Position numbers and translations under genes: made by a program
The notes under the pieces: generated by a model
Databases searched by the model: none
What the model saw: the letters and a program-made list of their open reading frames with translations, nothing else
What the model was told of the DNA's origin: nothing
Shown here: one piece after another, positions 24,701-39,700 of the stretch
How positions within the stretch are numbered: position 1 is the first letter of the stretch
Layout of the letters: every line of letters starts with the position of its first letter
Assembly: GCA_029204225.1 (NCBI GenBank)
Contig: CM055097.1
Span: 41,942,858-42,006,857 of the forward strand
Length of the DNA stretch: 64,000 nt
DNA from: Diphasiastrum complanatum
Taxonomy: Eukaryota > Streptophyta > Lycopodiopsida > Lycopodiales > Lycopodiaceae
Reading direction: 5' to 3'

Positions 24701-27700
24701 CCGCACATTGTACTCTACTTCCATTTTGCACTTTCACTAATTTAGTGAATGCTTCTTTGCGAGAAGTCATATGACGAGTAGCACCACTATCAATCACCCA
24801 TTTAGTGGGCTGAAAATCAGCAACTTGCAAAACAGAACCTGAATTCCTCATAGATGTAGAAGTACTAGTAGAAGCAATATTAGACACAAAAACATAGTCT
24901 TGGTTGAAGAGATCACCAATCCTTGATGAAGCGCCCATACCTTTTGCAACAATGGCACTTCCCTTTCTTCTTTTGAGTGTTGACATTTTGACCTCCAATG
25001 GGCTTTTGCTCATCCTTGGAAGGAGGCTTCCCCTTTCCTTTTGACTTGCTTTTGCCCTTGCCTTTCGTGAAGAAAGCTTGATCTTGTTGAGTGTCACCTG
25101 CAAAATTTTGCCTCGTTTGCTCGTCTTGAAGAAGCAGCCCAACAAGTTCATCAAAGGAGAGTTGTTGTCCCCTAAGAGAGATACTCAAAGATGAAACAAA
25201 TGGAAGATAAGATGAAGGTAATGAATTGAGAGTAATGGAAACAAATTGAGCATCCTCAATTATCTCATCAATATTGAGAAGCTCCTCACGAAGATCCTTG
25301 ATCTTCGTCAAGTGATTGGTCACTTGATCCCCTTCTTGCATCTTCAACAAAGAAAGTTGATTTCTGAGATACACCACTCGTGCTGGATTTTTGACTCTAT
25401 ACATATTATAAAGTGTATCCCACGCACTTTTAGATGTCTTACAAGACCTAATACGAGGTAAGATAGATCTTTTCACCGCAAGAGCAACCATAGAATGTGC
25501 TTGTGCATCCCTTCTATCCCACTTCTTTTGTTCTTCCAAAGATGGAGATGATGATGTTGATGATGATGATCCTCGAGGTGTAGGAGGTGCCCAAGACGGA
25601 GGCCTTTCCTCATCACCATTGACCAAATCCCACAGCCCTTTCACTATGAGAAGATTCTTCATCATGTAACTCCACAAGGAGTAGTTTGTGCCATCCAACC
25701 GATCTTCACTAAACAAAGAACCGGTAGCTTCCGATTCTTTAGCCATTACCTCCAACAGAATTTCAGCTTGTAGTAGATAGGAAAGAGAGCCTTTCCACAA
25801 CCAAATCTACTCAAAAAATTTGCAGCAAACAAAGAGCTGAAAAGTAGGAGCACAAGATGTCTTTCAATCTGCAACCAAAGTGTCCAAAAGATAATGGAAA
25901 GATGGCTGTCTTTCTGCACAAAAAAACCAGCTTCTTGAAAATTAGGTTAGCTTCGATTGAAGCCTACACCGAAACCCAATTAGGAAGCCAAATAGTGTGA
26001 TCAACACACTCCAATAGGGTTGTTGAAAGCGCCCTACTGCTTGCTAAGAATCTGCAAATTTCCAGCCACAAGTTAACCTAGCCCTGAATAGGGTTTGCTG
26101 AGATTTGGGCGCCCTCCTACAGAAGTGCAAACCTGAAAACAAAAACAGCAAGATAAGGAGACACCACAACCAAAAATCAGTAGCAGATTTTTGGGCCCCC
26201 TCCTCCAAACAAAACTTGCTGAAAACTGGTTGCATAAAATTCAGATTTGAGATTCTGATTTTTGGGTGCCACAAATTGCTCCTCCAAGATCTCTGTTGGG
26301 TGCCCTCCTTCAACTTGAAAAGAGAGACAAAAGATGATCCAAACTCCACTTGGAAAGATTAGCAGGAAGCTGAAATTTCACAACAAAAAGCAAAGAAGTT
26401 CCTCTTCTGGTAGGGCGCCAACAAACAAGCTTGCTGTAGATCCGGTAGCTCTGATACCATGTAGGAAAGCAAGAGTCAAGTCACCAAGATCTAGTTATCA
26501 ATCAATCTCCACAGAAAACAAGAGAGAAGAGGCTGGGCGCCCAACTCTAAGAGAGAGAGAGAGAGAGAAAACAACAACAAGAGCAATGGAGAGCAATGCT
26601 TAGCCAAACTGTCCAAAATGGAATACACAATGAGCATCTAAGTACTCTACCTGGATGTGGCCAAATGCCACCAAACCCTAAGGTTAACCACTTACGTAAT
26701 GTAGGGCACCTCCAAAAGTCAAGATAAGGCCCCCAAACAAAATTAGACCCCTAAGGACCCACGAGTCAATACATGACCAAAATTGGGTCCAACTGAACTT
26801 AAGACGAACTTAAGATGGCCTAAATAACTAAATACCCATGGTTACACAAATCTCGACCTTTTGGGTCAAAGTAACCTATGGATTAACTTCAGCATAGTCA
26901 TTTATTTCTAACATTCCTTGCAGATGGCGATGAAGACGGTGAATAGGACTCAACAACTTTGCCCCTTTCCTTCTGCTTCCTAGCCTCCTCGGATTCTTCC
27001 TCTTGATCACTCATATGATCATCCTGAGGCTCCCCAATATATGGATGTGGATCATCAAGTATTGGCACAAATTCACTTGTACCCTCCAACTCATGTTCCT
27101 CCATAGGAGGCGTTTGATCTTCTTCAAAGATCACATCTCGACTTATGATCCTCTTCCTGCTAGTAAGATCGTAAAGTCGGTAAGCTTTGCTTTCCTCACT
27201 ATATCCCAAGAAAATACACTTTGCTGATTTTGCATCCAGGTTCTTCCTGTTATCCTTGTGAATATGAGCATAGGCCGTACAACCAAACACTCTCAAAGCG
27301 CCCACCTTAGGCTTAATGCCGCTAAATGCCTCTTATGGAGTCCTGCCTTCCACACAACTTTAGTTGGACTTCTATTCAACAGAAACACCGCTGTGTGCAT
27401 TGCCTCGCCCCAAAAAGATTTTGGCAACCCACCCCTTCGCCTTGAGCATGCACCTTGCACACTCCACAATAGTTTGGTTCTTTCTCTCGGCTACGCCGTT
27501 TTGCTGAGGGGTATGAGGAGCTGTAAGCTGCCTTTTGATTCCATTAGCCTTGCAGAATTCCACAAATTCTGTCTTAATGAACTCTCCACCACCATTTGAC
27601 CTGAGCATCTTTATCTTCTTTCCTGAGTGTTCTTCTACCAAAGCTTTGAAATGTTGAAAGTACTTGAATGCTTCAGATTTTTGCTTCAAGAAATAAATCC

Positions 27701-30700
27701 AAATCTTGCGTGAGAAGTCATCAATAAAGGTCGTAAAGTAAAATGTCCCCCCTACAGAGCTGGTTTGGGTTGGCAACCACAAATCCGTTTGCACCAAATC
27801 AAGTATACCTGTTGCTCTGGTGGTGCTCTCCTTGGGAAACTTTTGTCTTTGCTGTTTTCCCATAGCGCAAGCCTCGCAAACTGAAGAGCTTGGCTTAACA
27901 ACTGGAAGCCCCTCCACCATATGATGCTGGTTCAACACCTGCATGCTTTGGTAGCCAAGATGTCCATACCTCTCATGCCACAACCTATCCACATCACTTC
28001 CTTTTGCTGTATAAGCATGCTGACTAGGGATAGAAGTGTACAACCTGTATAGATTATCTTCCTGCAATCCTTTGGCCACAACCTTCATATTATCACTCAA
28101 ATCCAACACAAGACAAGAAGTAGCATCAAATTCTACTTTCATATTTTGTTGAGTGATAGCTCCTACTGAAAGAAATTTTTTAGCAAGTCCTGGTACATTT
28201 AAGACATTGTTAATGACTTTGACTTCTCCTGATGGAAGCTTTACAGCTACTGTGCCCTTTCCCTTGACCTTGTGTGTTGAGTTGTCACCTAGGCACACCT
28301 CTTGTCCATCACAAATCCCCACAAAGGTATCAAACCAATCCCTATGAGGGGTCATGTGCTTTGAAGCACCCGAGTCAATGTAACAACCACCTGTTGTAGC
28401 TTGTGAGGCCAATGCAACGGAAAATAACTCAGCTTGCCTTATGTCATTCTGCTCCTCTCTTGCAACACTCTCTACAACATTTCCTCCTTGCTTCTTTGTG
28501 CCCTTCTTTTGCTCTGCAAGCTTCTTCCTGCACTCAAAAGCAAAGTGTCCATATTTACCACAATAATTGCAATTCCCCTTCCTTCGAGTCGTGGAAGAGG
28601 TATTTGAGGAGGATTGTGCTTCTGACATTTGCAAGTTCTCCATTCCTTGCTCAAGTGTTTGTGGTGCTCCTTTGTTCTTGCCTTTTCCTTTCTTCTTGTC
28701 CTTGGCCGGATTTTGCTTCTTCTTAGAAGCGAAGGCATGCTCCTGGAAATCTTCCCTCTTGGAGAGATTAACTCTCCTCATCTCCTCCTGTAACAAGAGA
28801 CCATATACCTCTTCATAGGTAGGGATTTTCTCCCTCACATATATCATCACAAAGTTCTGATAACCATATGACAAGCTATTCAGAACTATTGGCACCAAGT
28901 CTTTGTTAGCAATAGCCTCTCCAAGCACGGAAAGCTGATATCTAAAATCCTGGATCTTAGTAAGATGATCCATAACTGTCTCCCTTGTCTCCATCCCGAG
29001 AGTAGAGAACTTGTTCTTCAAGTAGAGAAGTCTAGTTGTACTTGTTGTCTCATACAATAATGCACAAAGAATGTGCCAAGCATCTACAGGCCCTTTAGCT
29101 GACCTGATTAGAGGAATCACATTATCTCTCACTGACATGTTGATGATCCTGTGTGCCTTTTCCCCTCTCTTGATATAGTCCTTGAGCTCAAGTTCTGATG
29201 TTGGAACAGGCTCCTCACCTGTCACAAGCTTCCAACATTCTTTATCTTCCAGCATGTTCTTGATCTTGAATTTCCAAATGCTAAAGTTAGTGCCATCAAG
29301 CCGGCTGGCTTCACTCGGCATGCTCTTTGCAAGACTAGTCATAACTGGATAGAAATAAAACACAAAAGGTAAACTGAGGTTTTCACCCAACTAGGGTATG
29401 CAGCCACTTGCTCAATAACCCTCAGGTTCTGGATTTGAAACTGTCCCCCTATATGGCTGTCCTAGCCCTTGTCCAAGATCCACTCAGAACTTTCACTGAA
29501 GTTTCCACTGTAGAAAGCGTCCTCCTACAGCCCTGGCTGTCCAAAAAGACTCAAATTTTTTTTCTCCCAAATTAGAAAGTTTTTGGATCACAATACTCCC
29601 CTTGCCAACAGTACTCCAACCATGCAGATAGCATAGTGATCAAATACCCCTACAGACAGTGCGCCCTCCTCAAAGATAAGCTGCTCTCCAGGAATGGCAG
29701 GATCAAAACAGGTCCAAGCTTTCACCACAACACAGGCAACATAACCTGCTCTGATACCATGACAAAATCCAAGGCCTAGCCATGGAGTATCATAACAACA
29801 TAGTAAGTACACTATGAAAGCTTGAAAAAACCAGCTATGAAGTAGAAGACAAAAGCAAGAGAGAGAGGACTTCAAAGCTCGCACAACTTGAATGATTATC
29901 AAAGGAGTAGTAGGGCGTGGAGACCCCTCCAAACAAAGGGCCACATATAGTTGTTATTTCTTGCCTAATTAGCACAAGTGGGGTGTACTATGTACATAAA
30001 TGTTTTACCCCCATGTCTTATGCACAACTTACAAGTTACAAGTATACAAGCCTTAAGGGGCAAAATAGGCATTTATTTCAACACGATTGGCCTAATTTCT
30101 CTGTATTACTTTCAGGTTTCTAGTTCGGACGCACGTTTCTCTGTGTGTACTGAACCATTTGGAGCCCAGTTTGTTGTTGTTGCGGGTTCGTCTTGGCGTG
30201 CAACATAGTACGGAACAAACGGCCAGCAAAATGCACTCTGTTCGGCGATACTGGACCACTTCTCGGGAATGTCGAAAAGTCGTCCATTTATTGTGCCCTA
30301 GTGGCGTTCCTCCCATTACGAAGGGCGTTTTTAGGCAAACGATGTCAAAATTGAGCTGCAACTGGTCTAGTGGGTTTGTGCCGAGCCCACGAACCTGTGG
30401 CCACCTTCCGTCCGAGGTTCCGGTGTCTTTCACATGAATCCGACCAGTTTGCGGTCCGACAGGCCTAGTTTTCATAGATTGCTTTTAGGGTTTTTGGCTC
30501 GTACGCACGTTTCTTTGTGAGTATTGAACCGTTTGGAGCGCAGTTTGTTGCTGCGAGTTCGTCTTGGCGTGCAGCACAGTACGGAACAGACGACCAACAA
30601 AATGGACTCCGTTTGGCTTTACTAGACCAATTGTAGGGAATGTTGAAAAGTAGTCCATTTACTGTGCCTTAGTGGCGTTCCTCTTGGCACGAAGGGCGTT

Positions 30701-33700
30701 TTCAGGCAAACGACGTCAGAATTGAGTTGCAACTGTCCAGTGGGTTCGTGCCGAGCCCATGAATCTGTGGCCACCTTCCGTTCGAGGTTCCGACATCTTT
30801 CACGTGAATCCGACCAGTTTCCGGTCCGACGGACCTAGGGTTTCTGGCTCGAAAGCACGTTTCTTTGTAAGTACTGAACCGTTTGTAGCCCTGTTTGTTG
30901 CTGCGGGTTCGTCTTGGTGCGCAGCACAGTACGGAACAGACAGCCGACAAAACGGACTCCGTTCGGCGATACTGGTCTAGTTCTTGGGAATGCCGAAAAG
31001 TATCCATTTAATGTGCCCTAGTGGTGTTCCTCCCGGCACAAAGGGTGTTTCCAGGCAAGTGGCGTCATAATTGAGCTGCAATTGGTCCAGTGGGTTCGTA
31101 GCAATCCCACGAATCTGTGGCCACCTTCCGTCCGAGGTTCCAACGTCTTTCGCATGAATCCGACCAGTTTTCGATCCCACGGGCCTAGTTTTCCTAGATT
31201 GATTTTAAAGTTTTTGGCTATAGTGCTGCAGTACACCTCATCACCAAAACAAAAATAGCTCCATCAAATCTCGCACAAACGTTTTGTGATTTACGACAAT
31301 CTTCACTATCTGCAAGAACAGTCAAACTATGCAACAATGAACATTGTCAATAATGCTTCATACAGGTTCTAAACATTATATCACTCTACATTCCAAACTA
31401 CAAACTATGTAATGTATTTGGTCAAGATAACAAACAACTCACGACAAAGAACATTACCGACATTATTAATTAGCTCCACGGCATCTCCCACTAAAGTTTA
31501 ATAATTTAGCAAAACTTCAGCATTTGCAAGAAGAAAAACAACATCAGCCAAACTTTCATTTATTAAAACTGACAAATTCAATTTTATTGTTGACATAAGA
31601 AACAACTCACCGCGTCTATTGCAGCACCTCCTTGTATACCACACTTTCAGTATATGAGCAACATCCTTCCTCGTTGTTGGGCCAACGACCACCGTTGTCC
31701 TTTACGAGCACTTTAATGCAAGACGCACTACGCACCCTTGACAATGCCACATACAAGTGTCCATGACTAAAAACTGGCCACGACAAACATAATCCCATTG
31801 TATCCATGGTTTGCCCTTGTATGCTTTATTTATGGACATTGCGAGTGTGGGTTTCACAAGAAACTATATTTTCCTAAACTCAAATGGTAAGTCTGAGTTC
31901 GTCGGTACCAGCAGAATGCATGAAATTATCACTCTTGCACCAACATTCTTCCCGGTCACTATCTCTGCCTCAATGACCATTCTTTGCAATTTGCACACAA
32001 TCAATCTTGTGCCATTGCACAACCCATTCTCATACACTATCGTACGCAGGAGAATCAACTTGTGAGGTGGACACCCACTCGGCTGCAAGGTGTTCAAAAA
32101 CTTCACAGGGTACAAATTAGTATTGTCGCTATCGACCACACTATCAGTGCTATAGAATGTGCACGCATCACCTGGAAACATCTTTGTCACTTATACATTT
32201 AAAAAGTCCACATCATCATTCAAAGGAGTTAAAATCGATCAACCATGCCAAAAATTAGCGTTCTTATAGTTTTTCGTAATCGTTGGAAACGTAAATGCAA
32301 TTAAGTCATCCAGATTTTCACTTTCCAGGCACATCATGTGGGGTAGAGAGATTTTCTTCACACCCTCGGGCATAAAGGAATGCTCTCTTCCGTCACCGAC
32401 CCCAAGCAAATACTCCACAAACTTCCTTTGGTTCAAGGCATCAGAAGTCAGGTCCTCCAGAATTTAGCTTCTTAACACTTTTTCTTTTCACAAGCTTTGC
32501 AATACAGAATCTTACTAGCACCATTTATATGGATTAAATTAACCATCAGAGTTGCCCTATTATAGTCCAGATTGATACAAGTAGTGTTCTTCTGGAAACT
32601 GCTAGTCTGTTCTGAAGATTCATTCATCATTGTATGTGGTACATGATTTACGAAGGTAAGATTAAGAGGAAGTTTCCGACAAGTGTTTGTGGCGAGTCAT
32701 GCAATCTTTTATCTATGGTCTGCTTTGCAATCTATCAATGACGGTCAACTATTTGAGAAGTTCTATGAGAGATCGACCAGTTCAAAGAAGGAAAATTGGC
32801 TCTATGGAGAATCTGACTTGTGCAAATATGCAGGGAATTTTCTAAACTTGTGTTGGATTATAAAATGCAGCGAGTAACTTTGCCATTGTTTTACTTCTTT
32901 CAACATTACACTGACAAATATGCTGGCGAATGAAAAGTTTGTTAGAAGTTATTCCTGTCGAGTAGGCTAGTCATTTGCACTGGGTTGTTATGCCTGGTTT
33001 GCTGTTGCAGTAAAAAGTAAGAGCAATCATCATCATGGAGAGAGTTGCCTTTGGGCTCGAACTTAGACTTTCTGCACAGAATTTTTAAAACTTGTGTAGC
33101 CATTCATACTGGGTTGTTATGCCTGGCTGTTGTAGTCAGGAGAGAGTTGGATTTTTGACTACAACAGGGTTTAGACTTAATTATGTGACCTCTGTGTTCT
33201 TATGTTTTAAAGATGGCTATAATCTGTCATAATTTGCTATGGCAGAGTCTTTATTTGGAATAAGGGATTTAATTTCAAGACATCCAAAAGAACTCGCTTC
33301 ACATTCTGTATCTGTGATACGGAATTTGTCAGCACGAATGACGGACACAGATATAGGGGTTAGGAAGGCATTATTGCTTCTCTTTCGTTCAACCATATTC
33401 CCAGCTCTTCCACAGGTATGCATTGCAAGACCCTCGTTTTGTTGTACGTGTGAGGGATATCTTATGATTGTTCTATTTTGGTTAACGTTTCAAGTTTCAA
33501 TATCTGTGATGTAGCTACACCAGTTCTGCCTCCAGTGTTTTTTTTCTGTTACATGTCTATTTGAACAGTCGCTTGAAGATGTTGGAACAATCTAGTTGAA
33601 TCTGTCATTTGACGGCATTGATTTCTAAGTTATGTTATGAAATAATCACCAGTAACGTGCTCAAATGCAATTAATTTGATATGAAGGGCTCTAAGGCACA

Positions 33701-36700
33701 CCGTAGTTAATGTATTCAATTGCTTCAATATTGCGCTGCCAGGTACTGGTTACGTTCCTGAGCCTTTGGAAGATTAGTTCTACCTTAGAATGTAGCATAT
33801 CTTAGGTTTCGCACTAGGATACTATCTAATGGGACATCTTCCTTCCTGACATGTTACAACACCTCATTGAACTTGTTACCATTCTGAAAAAATTGACTTG
33901 TACAAGTCTGGTTCTCTTCAAGCTCAACATCAGTTTTCCTCCAGTACATCTAAGAATGTAAACCTTTCCTGACAGTGTTGCATGTTTCCAGCTTTGCTTA
34001 CAAGTTCCAGAACATAGAGAAGCTACCAGTGTACGATTTTGCCCTTTGTCATCGACTCACAAGACATTCATATGGACATTAACTTGTGTCACTGGCAACA
34101 ACTTGGTGCTGAGATAGTGTGCTGCCTGTAGTATTGTTCGACAATGTCCTGCCATCCTGTTACTTCAGAAATTCCAAGATGAACAGAGGGACCAACTATA
34201 TGGCAGGATGGTCAATGTATATATCATTTGCATCTATGTTTTCATTCTAGGTGGTTTAATTGAAAGAGGACGATCATCAGTTTCCCATAAAAATCATTTA
34301 TTATGTTTAAGAGATCGAAGATGCCCTCTGTTTATGCATAGCTATTAATATTTTTGATAGCATAACATGAGCTTTGGTTCTTAAAAGCTGCTTCCTTTCA
34401 GTTGCTTCATGGTTGAATACCAGGCAAAAAAACTCATGTAAAGCTCAAAGGCTTTCATGTGTTAACAATATGCCATCATTTCTACACTCTCAATTGAGGT
34501 GAAACTAGTGTTTTCTCTAGATCAGTGATGGATTTTCTTACGCTGAAGCATAATTCATACTATTGACTTATCAACGCGTTTATGGTGAAACTCGAGAAAT
34601 GAGCTGGAAATTCAATACTCTATACATGGTGGCAATCCCGGATAAAGAACACAGGGATGGTCACCACTCTTTGTAGGAAGCTATGCAAAGAAACCATGTA
34701 AAGGTCTAAAATTTGAAGAATCTCATCGTCCAGTTTGGCTTATGTTCTAGTTTAAGTAGGAATTGATGTTAAACTTTGATGCTGCAGGAAGTGATGGGAC
34801 TTTTGTTGCCCATTATCATGGCTCATCTATCCAGTGCAATGACTCATCTGGCAATGGATGTTCGTTTAACTGCAGTACATTTCTTGAATATACTGTTACA
34901 GCACTATCCGATGCTGTTAATATCATCCTTTAAGATTCAGGTTTTCTTTTACTCCTCCTTTATTAAAAGCTTACTGTGTGCCTCAAAACAAAAACATTTT
35001 TTGTTATATTGGCAATTATAAGTTGTCCCTGGTATTTGCAGGTTCTACAGTATTATCTGAATTATCTTGGAAAGGGAGATTCTGGTGGGGAGGACAATAG
35101 TGTGATTTTGGTAACCTTGAAAAGTTTGGTTAGGTTTTTAAGCACTCTTCAAGTTGATACCTTTGCAAATCAAAGAAAAATTTCAAAATTCACCCACAGC
35201 TGGCTTCAGAAGTATGATTTGCATACTCTGGTGAGAATCTTGTCTTGTCAGATAGTTCAACTGTGACCGGTTGTTGTCGATAATATGCATAGAGCTCCAG
35301 ACTTCTTTGTGCCTCTGGAGAGTTGTAGATTGTTCGAGTTTGATTTGTTAAAATTGATTCGCAAACATTGTGATGTACCCTGTAAGTTTCTAAGCGACTT
35401 TAGAACATTGAAATGTTTCGTATCACCATTTACTTTTTGACAGGCACCAAGTGCAACATTGGAAGCTTTACACGGATACAAAAGTGAATTATCTGAACCA
35501 GCATCTCATCATGCGATACAATCAGAAGTGTCGATGGGTGAGCATGTTGAGATGTAAACTGCAATAGATTGTATGGGCGGGTTATTTTTTTACCCTGGAT
35601 TTCTTGGCTGTGTGCTAAAATTTCATAGTGAAGTTATTGCTCTTCGGCAGTTCTATTTTTAAATTGTATTCAATTGACAATGCAGTCTTTTATATAAATC
35701 ATGCATGTGAAAACCTTAGCATGATTGAATGCCCATTTATCATGAACTTTCTTGGGAAGCTACTTCTTAAGACGCTTTGGCCTAGCATTCTTGAGATGAG
35801 ACTTTTTCTTGAGGCGCTTTGGCCTAGGGTTCTTGTGCCATGGCATTCTTGAGGTGCTTTGGTGTGGGGATTCACTTTGGAATTCTTCTTGCTGAGTAGT
35901 TTGATCCATGAGTTTTTGTTGGGACCCTTCTTTTCTTGTTCTTGTCAGCAGAACCATGGTCCTTATTCTCGCCATGGGTACAATATATGCACAAACACAC
36001 ATATTCATCAATGGTTAGCTCTTAGATTTGAGAGCAGTGTTATGTTTTTAGCACATACATTCATAGTGCACAAAAAGTTCGTGATATTGGTAAGCCTTAC
36101 AATTCATAGAGCTAGGTTCTTCTTAGTGGTCCTTATAGCACAATAACTCTAGTACTGGCAGTTTATATCACAAGCTGAAGCCAACAAAGGCCCAAAAAGG
36201 CACCAAGGTATGTACAAATATCCACTGTATTGATTCCTCTTGATAGTACATAGCAAGATCTTGTCACAAACAGTTAAGAACATTACTGCAAAGTCTCCTC
36301 CCAACCAAAGCTGCATAGTAGAAAGTTAGGATTACTAAAGAAGCTACATCCTCTTGCCACTTGGTAATACCTTGACACATAGGCAACTAAAGCAGTTAAT
36401 ATTTTCAGCCGACAAGTGTGACTCATGTATAGGACCAATTGTCTCCTTCAAAAAATCCCTAAAGAATATTACATACTACAAAAAACGAGCCGACTTCTAT
36501 GTGCACTATTTGTATGGATGGAGGATGTATTTTTGGCCTCCTGGATCCAACAACATTGATCTGAAATCTGAAATAATTAGCACTATGTTGATCAGCTATT
36601 GCTTTATCTTTGTTTGTTGGAACCATATGTTTGTACAAGTCTTCAACCCAACTGTTCAATTGGTGCTGACAATACACTCTAAAGTCCATGCATATGCAAC

Positions 36701-39700
36701 TTGGAGATAGTTTGATCCTTAGAAGCCCGTTCCGACCAAAATGGGTAGGAGCGTTCCGTTCCGTACGTTCCGGAACGTTTTGGGTCGGAACGAGTTTGTT
36801 TACAATGTACGCTGGTTTTCCGCGGAATCTATTGAGGTAACACCCTGCTGGCCCGCGACTTCACAGCGAGCAGGGATTTAGCACCACATACGCAACAGCT
36901 CATTTTTATCGTTCACACTTTAATTCACAAGAGAATGATCATTCGTTGCATACTGCAAGCCTCAGATAGATTCCGCTAGCCTCAGATAAAGCTTCAAATA
37001 GTTTATCTTGGTGTCTTCTTTGATAATTTTTTCTTAGTAGATACTGCTAGCCTCAGATAGATTCTGCTAGCCTCATTGATAATAATTATCAGGTAAAGCT
37101 TCAAAGAAAAAATAGAACGGATTAAATATTAAAGTGTAAAAATCCTTTGTATAAAAAACGTATTTTTTTTTGAGGGTCCGTTCCAGAACGGAACGCGTTC
37201 CGTTCCGGAACGGGCAACTGAGGTTTGATCAATGGCAAAAAAACGCTTTTGTCGTTTAAGTGATGAGACCCAGTTTTCAGGGGATTCATAGATGTTGACC
37301 GCAATTTGCTTAGATCTCCCAGTTCAGTGCCCCAAATGCCATTTCTGCCATTGATGTATATGCTTTTTTTTCAACGCTCCTTTTGGAATGGAACCCATTT
37401 TGGAATGTGCAACTATGATAGAAATTATTAAGGTGATTGTCTTTGAAGATGATTATCAATATGATAAAAATTTACAGTATTAAGCTCAGTATGAACAATA
37501 AAGTACACAACTCTTGAAAATTCAAAGATTTCTAGCATGTGTTCAACAACGACATTTATAGAGGGACCAAGGTGGGAGACAACCCCCCAGATGGGTTGGA
37601 ATTGAGATTGACTTGAAATTTTGTCAATTAAAGTTATCAAACTACCATTAGTAGTACTGCACTATCATAGAATCGGATTTAATTGAATTAAATTAGCAAA
37701 ACACAAGCAATGAGCTCTTTTGATGCAACTGTACTCAACAAAGGACTCTACATGATGATTAGAAGCTTTTTAGCGTGGCCTTGATCTTGTAGCACTGGCC
37801 TCTTTATTCTTTAATTTTTTCCCTTTGGGACTTGTAAGTTTTTGATTCTTGGGCTGCAAATTTTTAGTGGAGTTGTCTCATTTGGAGTCAATAGATCCCA
37901 AAATCTCATTGCTTGGAAAATCTTAAAGGAACAAAAGAGAAATCACCAAAAATATGCACATGCAAACAAGTTTGAAAAACTTGCAGGTTTAAAAAGTTGT
38001 GACACTTAAAAGAGGCTGGTGAATATTTGATTTGCCCACACAAGTCTTTTCGTATAGAGAATGCAACAAATGCATCAAAGCTTTGAAGAGATGGATGTAG
38101 GAGGGAAAATGAAGAGCTGGAGGAAAGAACTAGCATAAGGAGAAGCAAAAATATACTTTTATGGATGATTTATCACGTTTGCCCGAGTTTTGGACATTTT
38201 GACTCTCGATTTGTGTTTTGACTCTCAAGGCCCGAGTTGTGGGTAAAGATATTTTCCAATGGAAAATTCTGTGCTGGGAAGCACTATTTTCCAATGATGG
38301 GTAAAATATGGGAACGGGGAGTCATGTTTCCATGAAAACAAGGAAAACAATGTTAATCCAATATTGTGGTTTCTTCTGCAGCATAGTTGATTTTTCAAAG
38401 AATTTACTTGGAATATCAAGGAAATTTCCTATGGTTTTCCTATATTATTGGATCATGTCTTTTTTTGTTTGGAGGATTACTCAAGTTCTTCATTTGCATA
38501 ATCCATTGTTGTTTTCATCCTTTCCTTACTACTAGTTTGGAAATGATTGTGTCTAGGAAGGAGTGTTAGTAGTTAAGTTTTTTTTGGATATCTGGATATT
38601 GGGTCCATTTGGGTTTTGGGTATGCACTATGTTGTCAACTTGGATATTTTGGACCCATAATTCATTATTGATATTTAGTATCACTATAATCATGGCAAAC
38701 TAGGATGATTTCGAGGCCTTTAAAAGCCGCTAAAATTCATGTCATAGAAAGTTTCATGGCTTATAATTTCATTGTGCTTTAGTAAACAAAAACCTGCCTT
38801 TAGATTTTGAATTTTACATTAGTGATTATGTACCCATAATCGATCAATCAAAAGTTTGAAATTCCATATATGGTAAAGCATATTTTGCAGGTAAGTTAAT
38901 TTTCAGATAAAAATTGCCACTATCATATTTGGCATGTAATGCCTCAAAATGATGGCCATGATATGAGGTATTATAATTAGGGTAAGGCAAAGTGAAGGAA
39001 AATGTATAGGTGGCATGCCGCATGTATTCTACATTCTTCAATTCTATTTTTTATTTTTCTTAGACGTGTTTGACCAAGAAAACAATTGACCAAATTGGAT
39101 GTTCAGTAGCTTGAAACTTCGATAGTGTAGAGCATGTCATGGAGCAATGACTTTGAATTTTCATGTTCAAAGTGAAACTCTTATTGTAGCTGAAATGTAC
39201 ACTCTTGAATCGTTTCTCTTTTTTTACTACTTCAGTATGCAGCGCACCCCTGGGGGGTTACGTTAATATAGGCTGCTTTCCTTATGTGACGTGACGACTT
39301 TTTGGCATCAATAATGAAGCAGCCATAGTATTTAGTTCTTCTAATATTCATGAGCAGCAATTCTTTTGACCTTTTGAAGCGGGATTGTTCCTACAAGGCT
39401 AGTGATATTGTTGATATTAAAGGTTGTTTGAATGAGCTGTAATCGAAGCAATGCTTAATTTGTGCAATTTAGAATATGAAATGCAGTGGCATCACATTTT
39501 TCAAATTTGTGGGATAATGTTTCTATGTGGACATAGCTAATTATTACTGTTTGTCTGCTTTCAACTATTTTGGTTATATAGGTGCAAATGAGTCTGAGAA
39601 GATCCTAGAAGGGCTTGTTTCTAAACTTTTGGATTGTTGGAGACGATTTCTGCCAGAAGTTTGTTCAACCCCAAATCCTGATTCCACATGTCTTAGTTGC

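Larger units (their letters stand above)
24060..26913 (-). mobile_element. Ty1/copia element 1, truncated by gypsy B
   Basis: The 5' LTR (26913-26460), primer site, gag, protease and the first part of integrase are present on the - strand. The rest was lost together with gypsy B's 3' end. Its 5' LTR joins copia 2 coding sequence directly, so it inserted into copia 2. Confidence 0.85.
26914..30083 (-). mobile_element. Ty1/copia element 2, truncated by copia 1
   Basis: The 5' LTR, primer site, gag, protease and integrase are present on the - strand. RT and the 3' LTR are lost beyond the copia 1 insertion at 26913/26914. It is the oldest layer of the nest. Confidence 0.88.
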
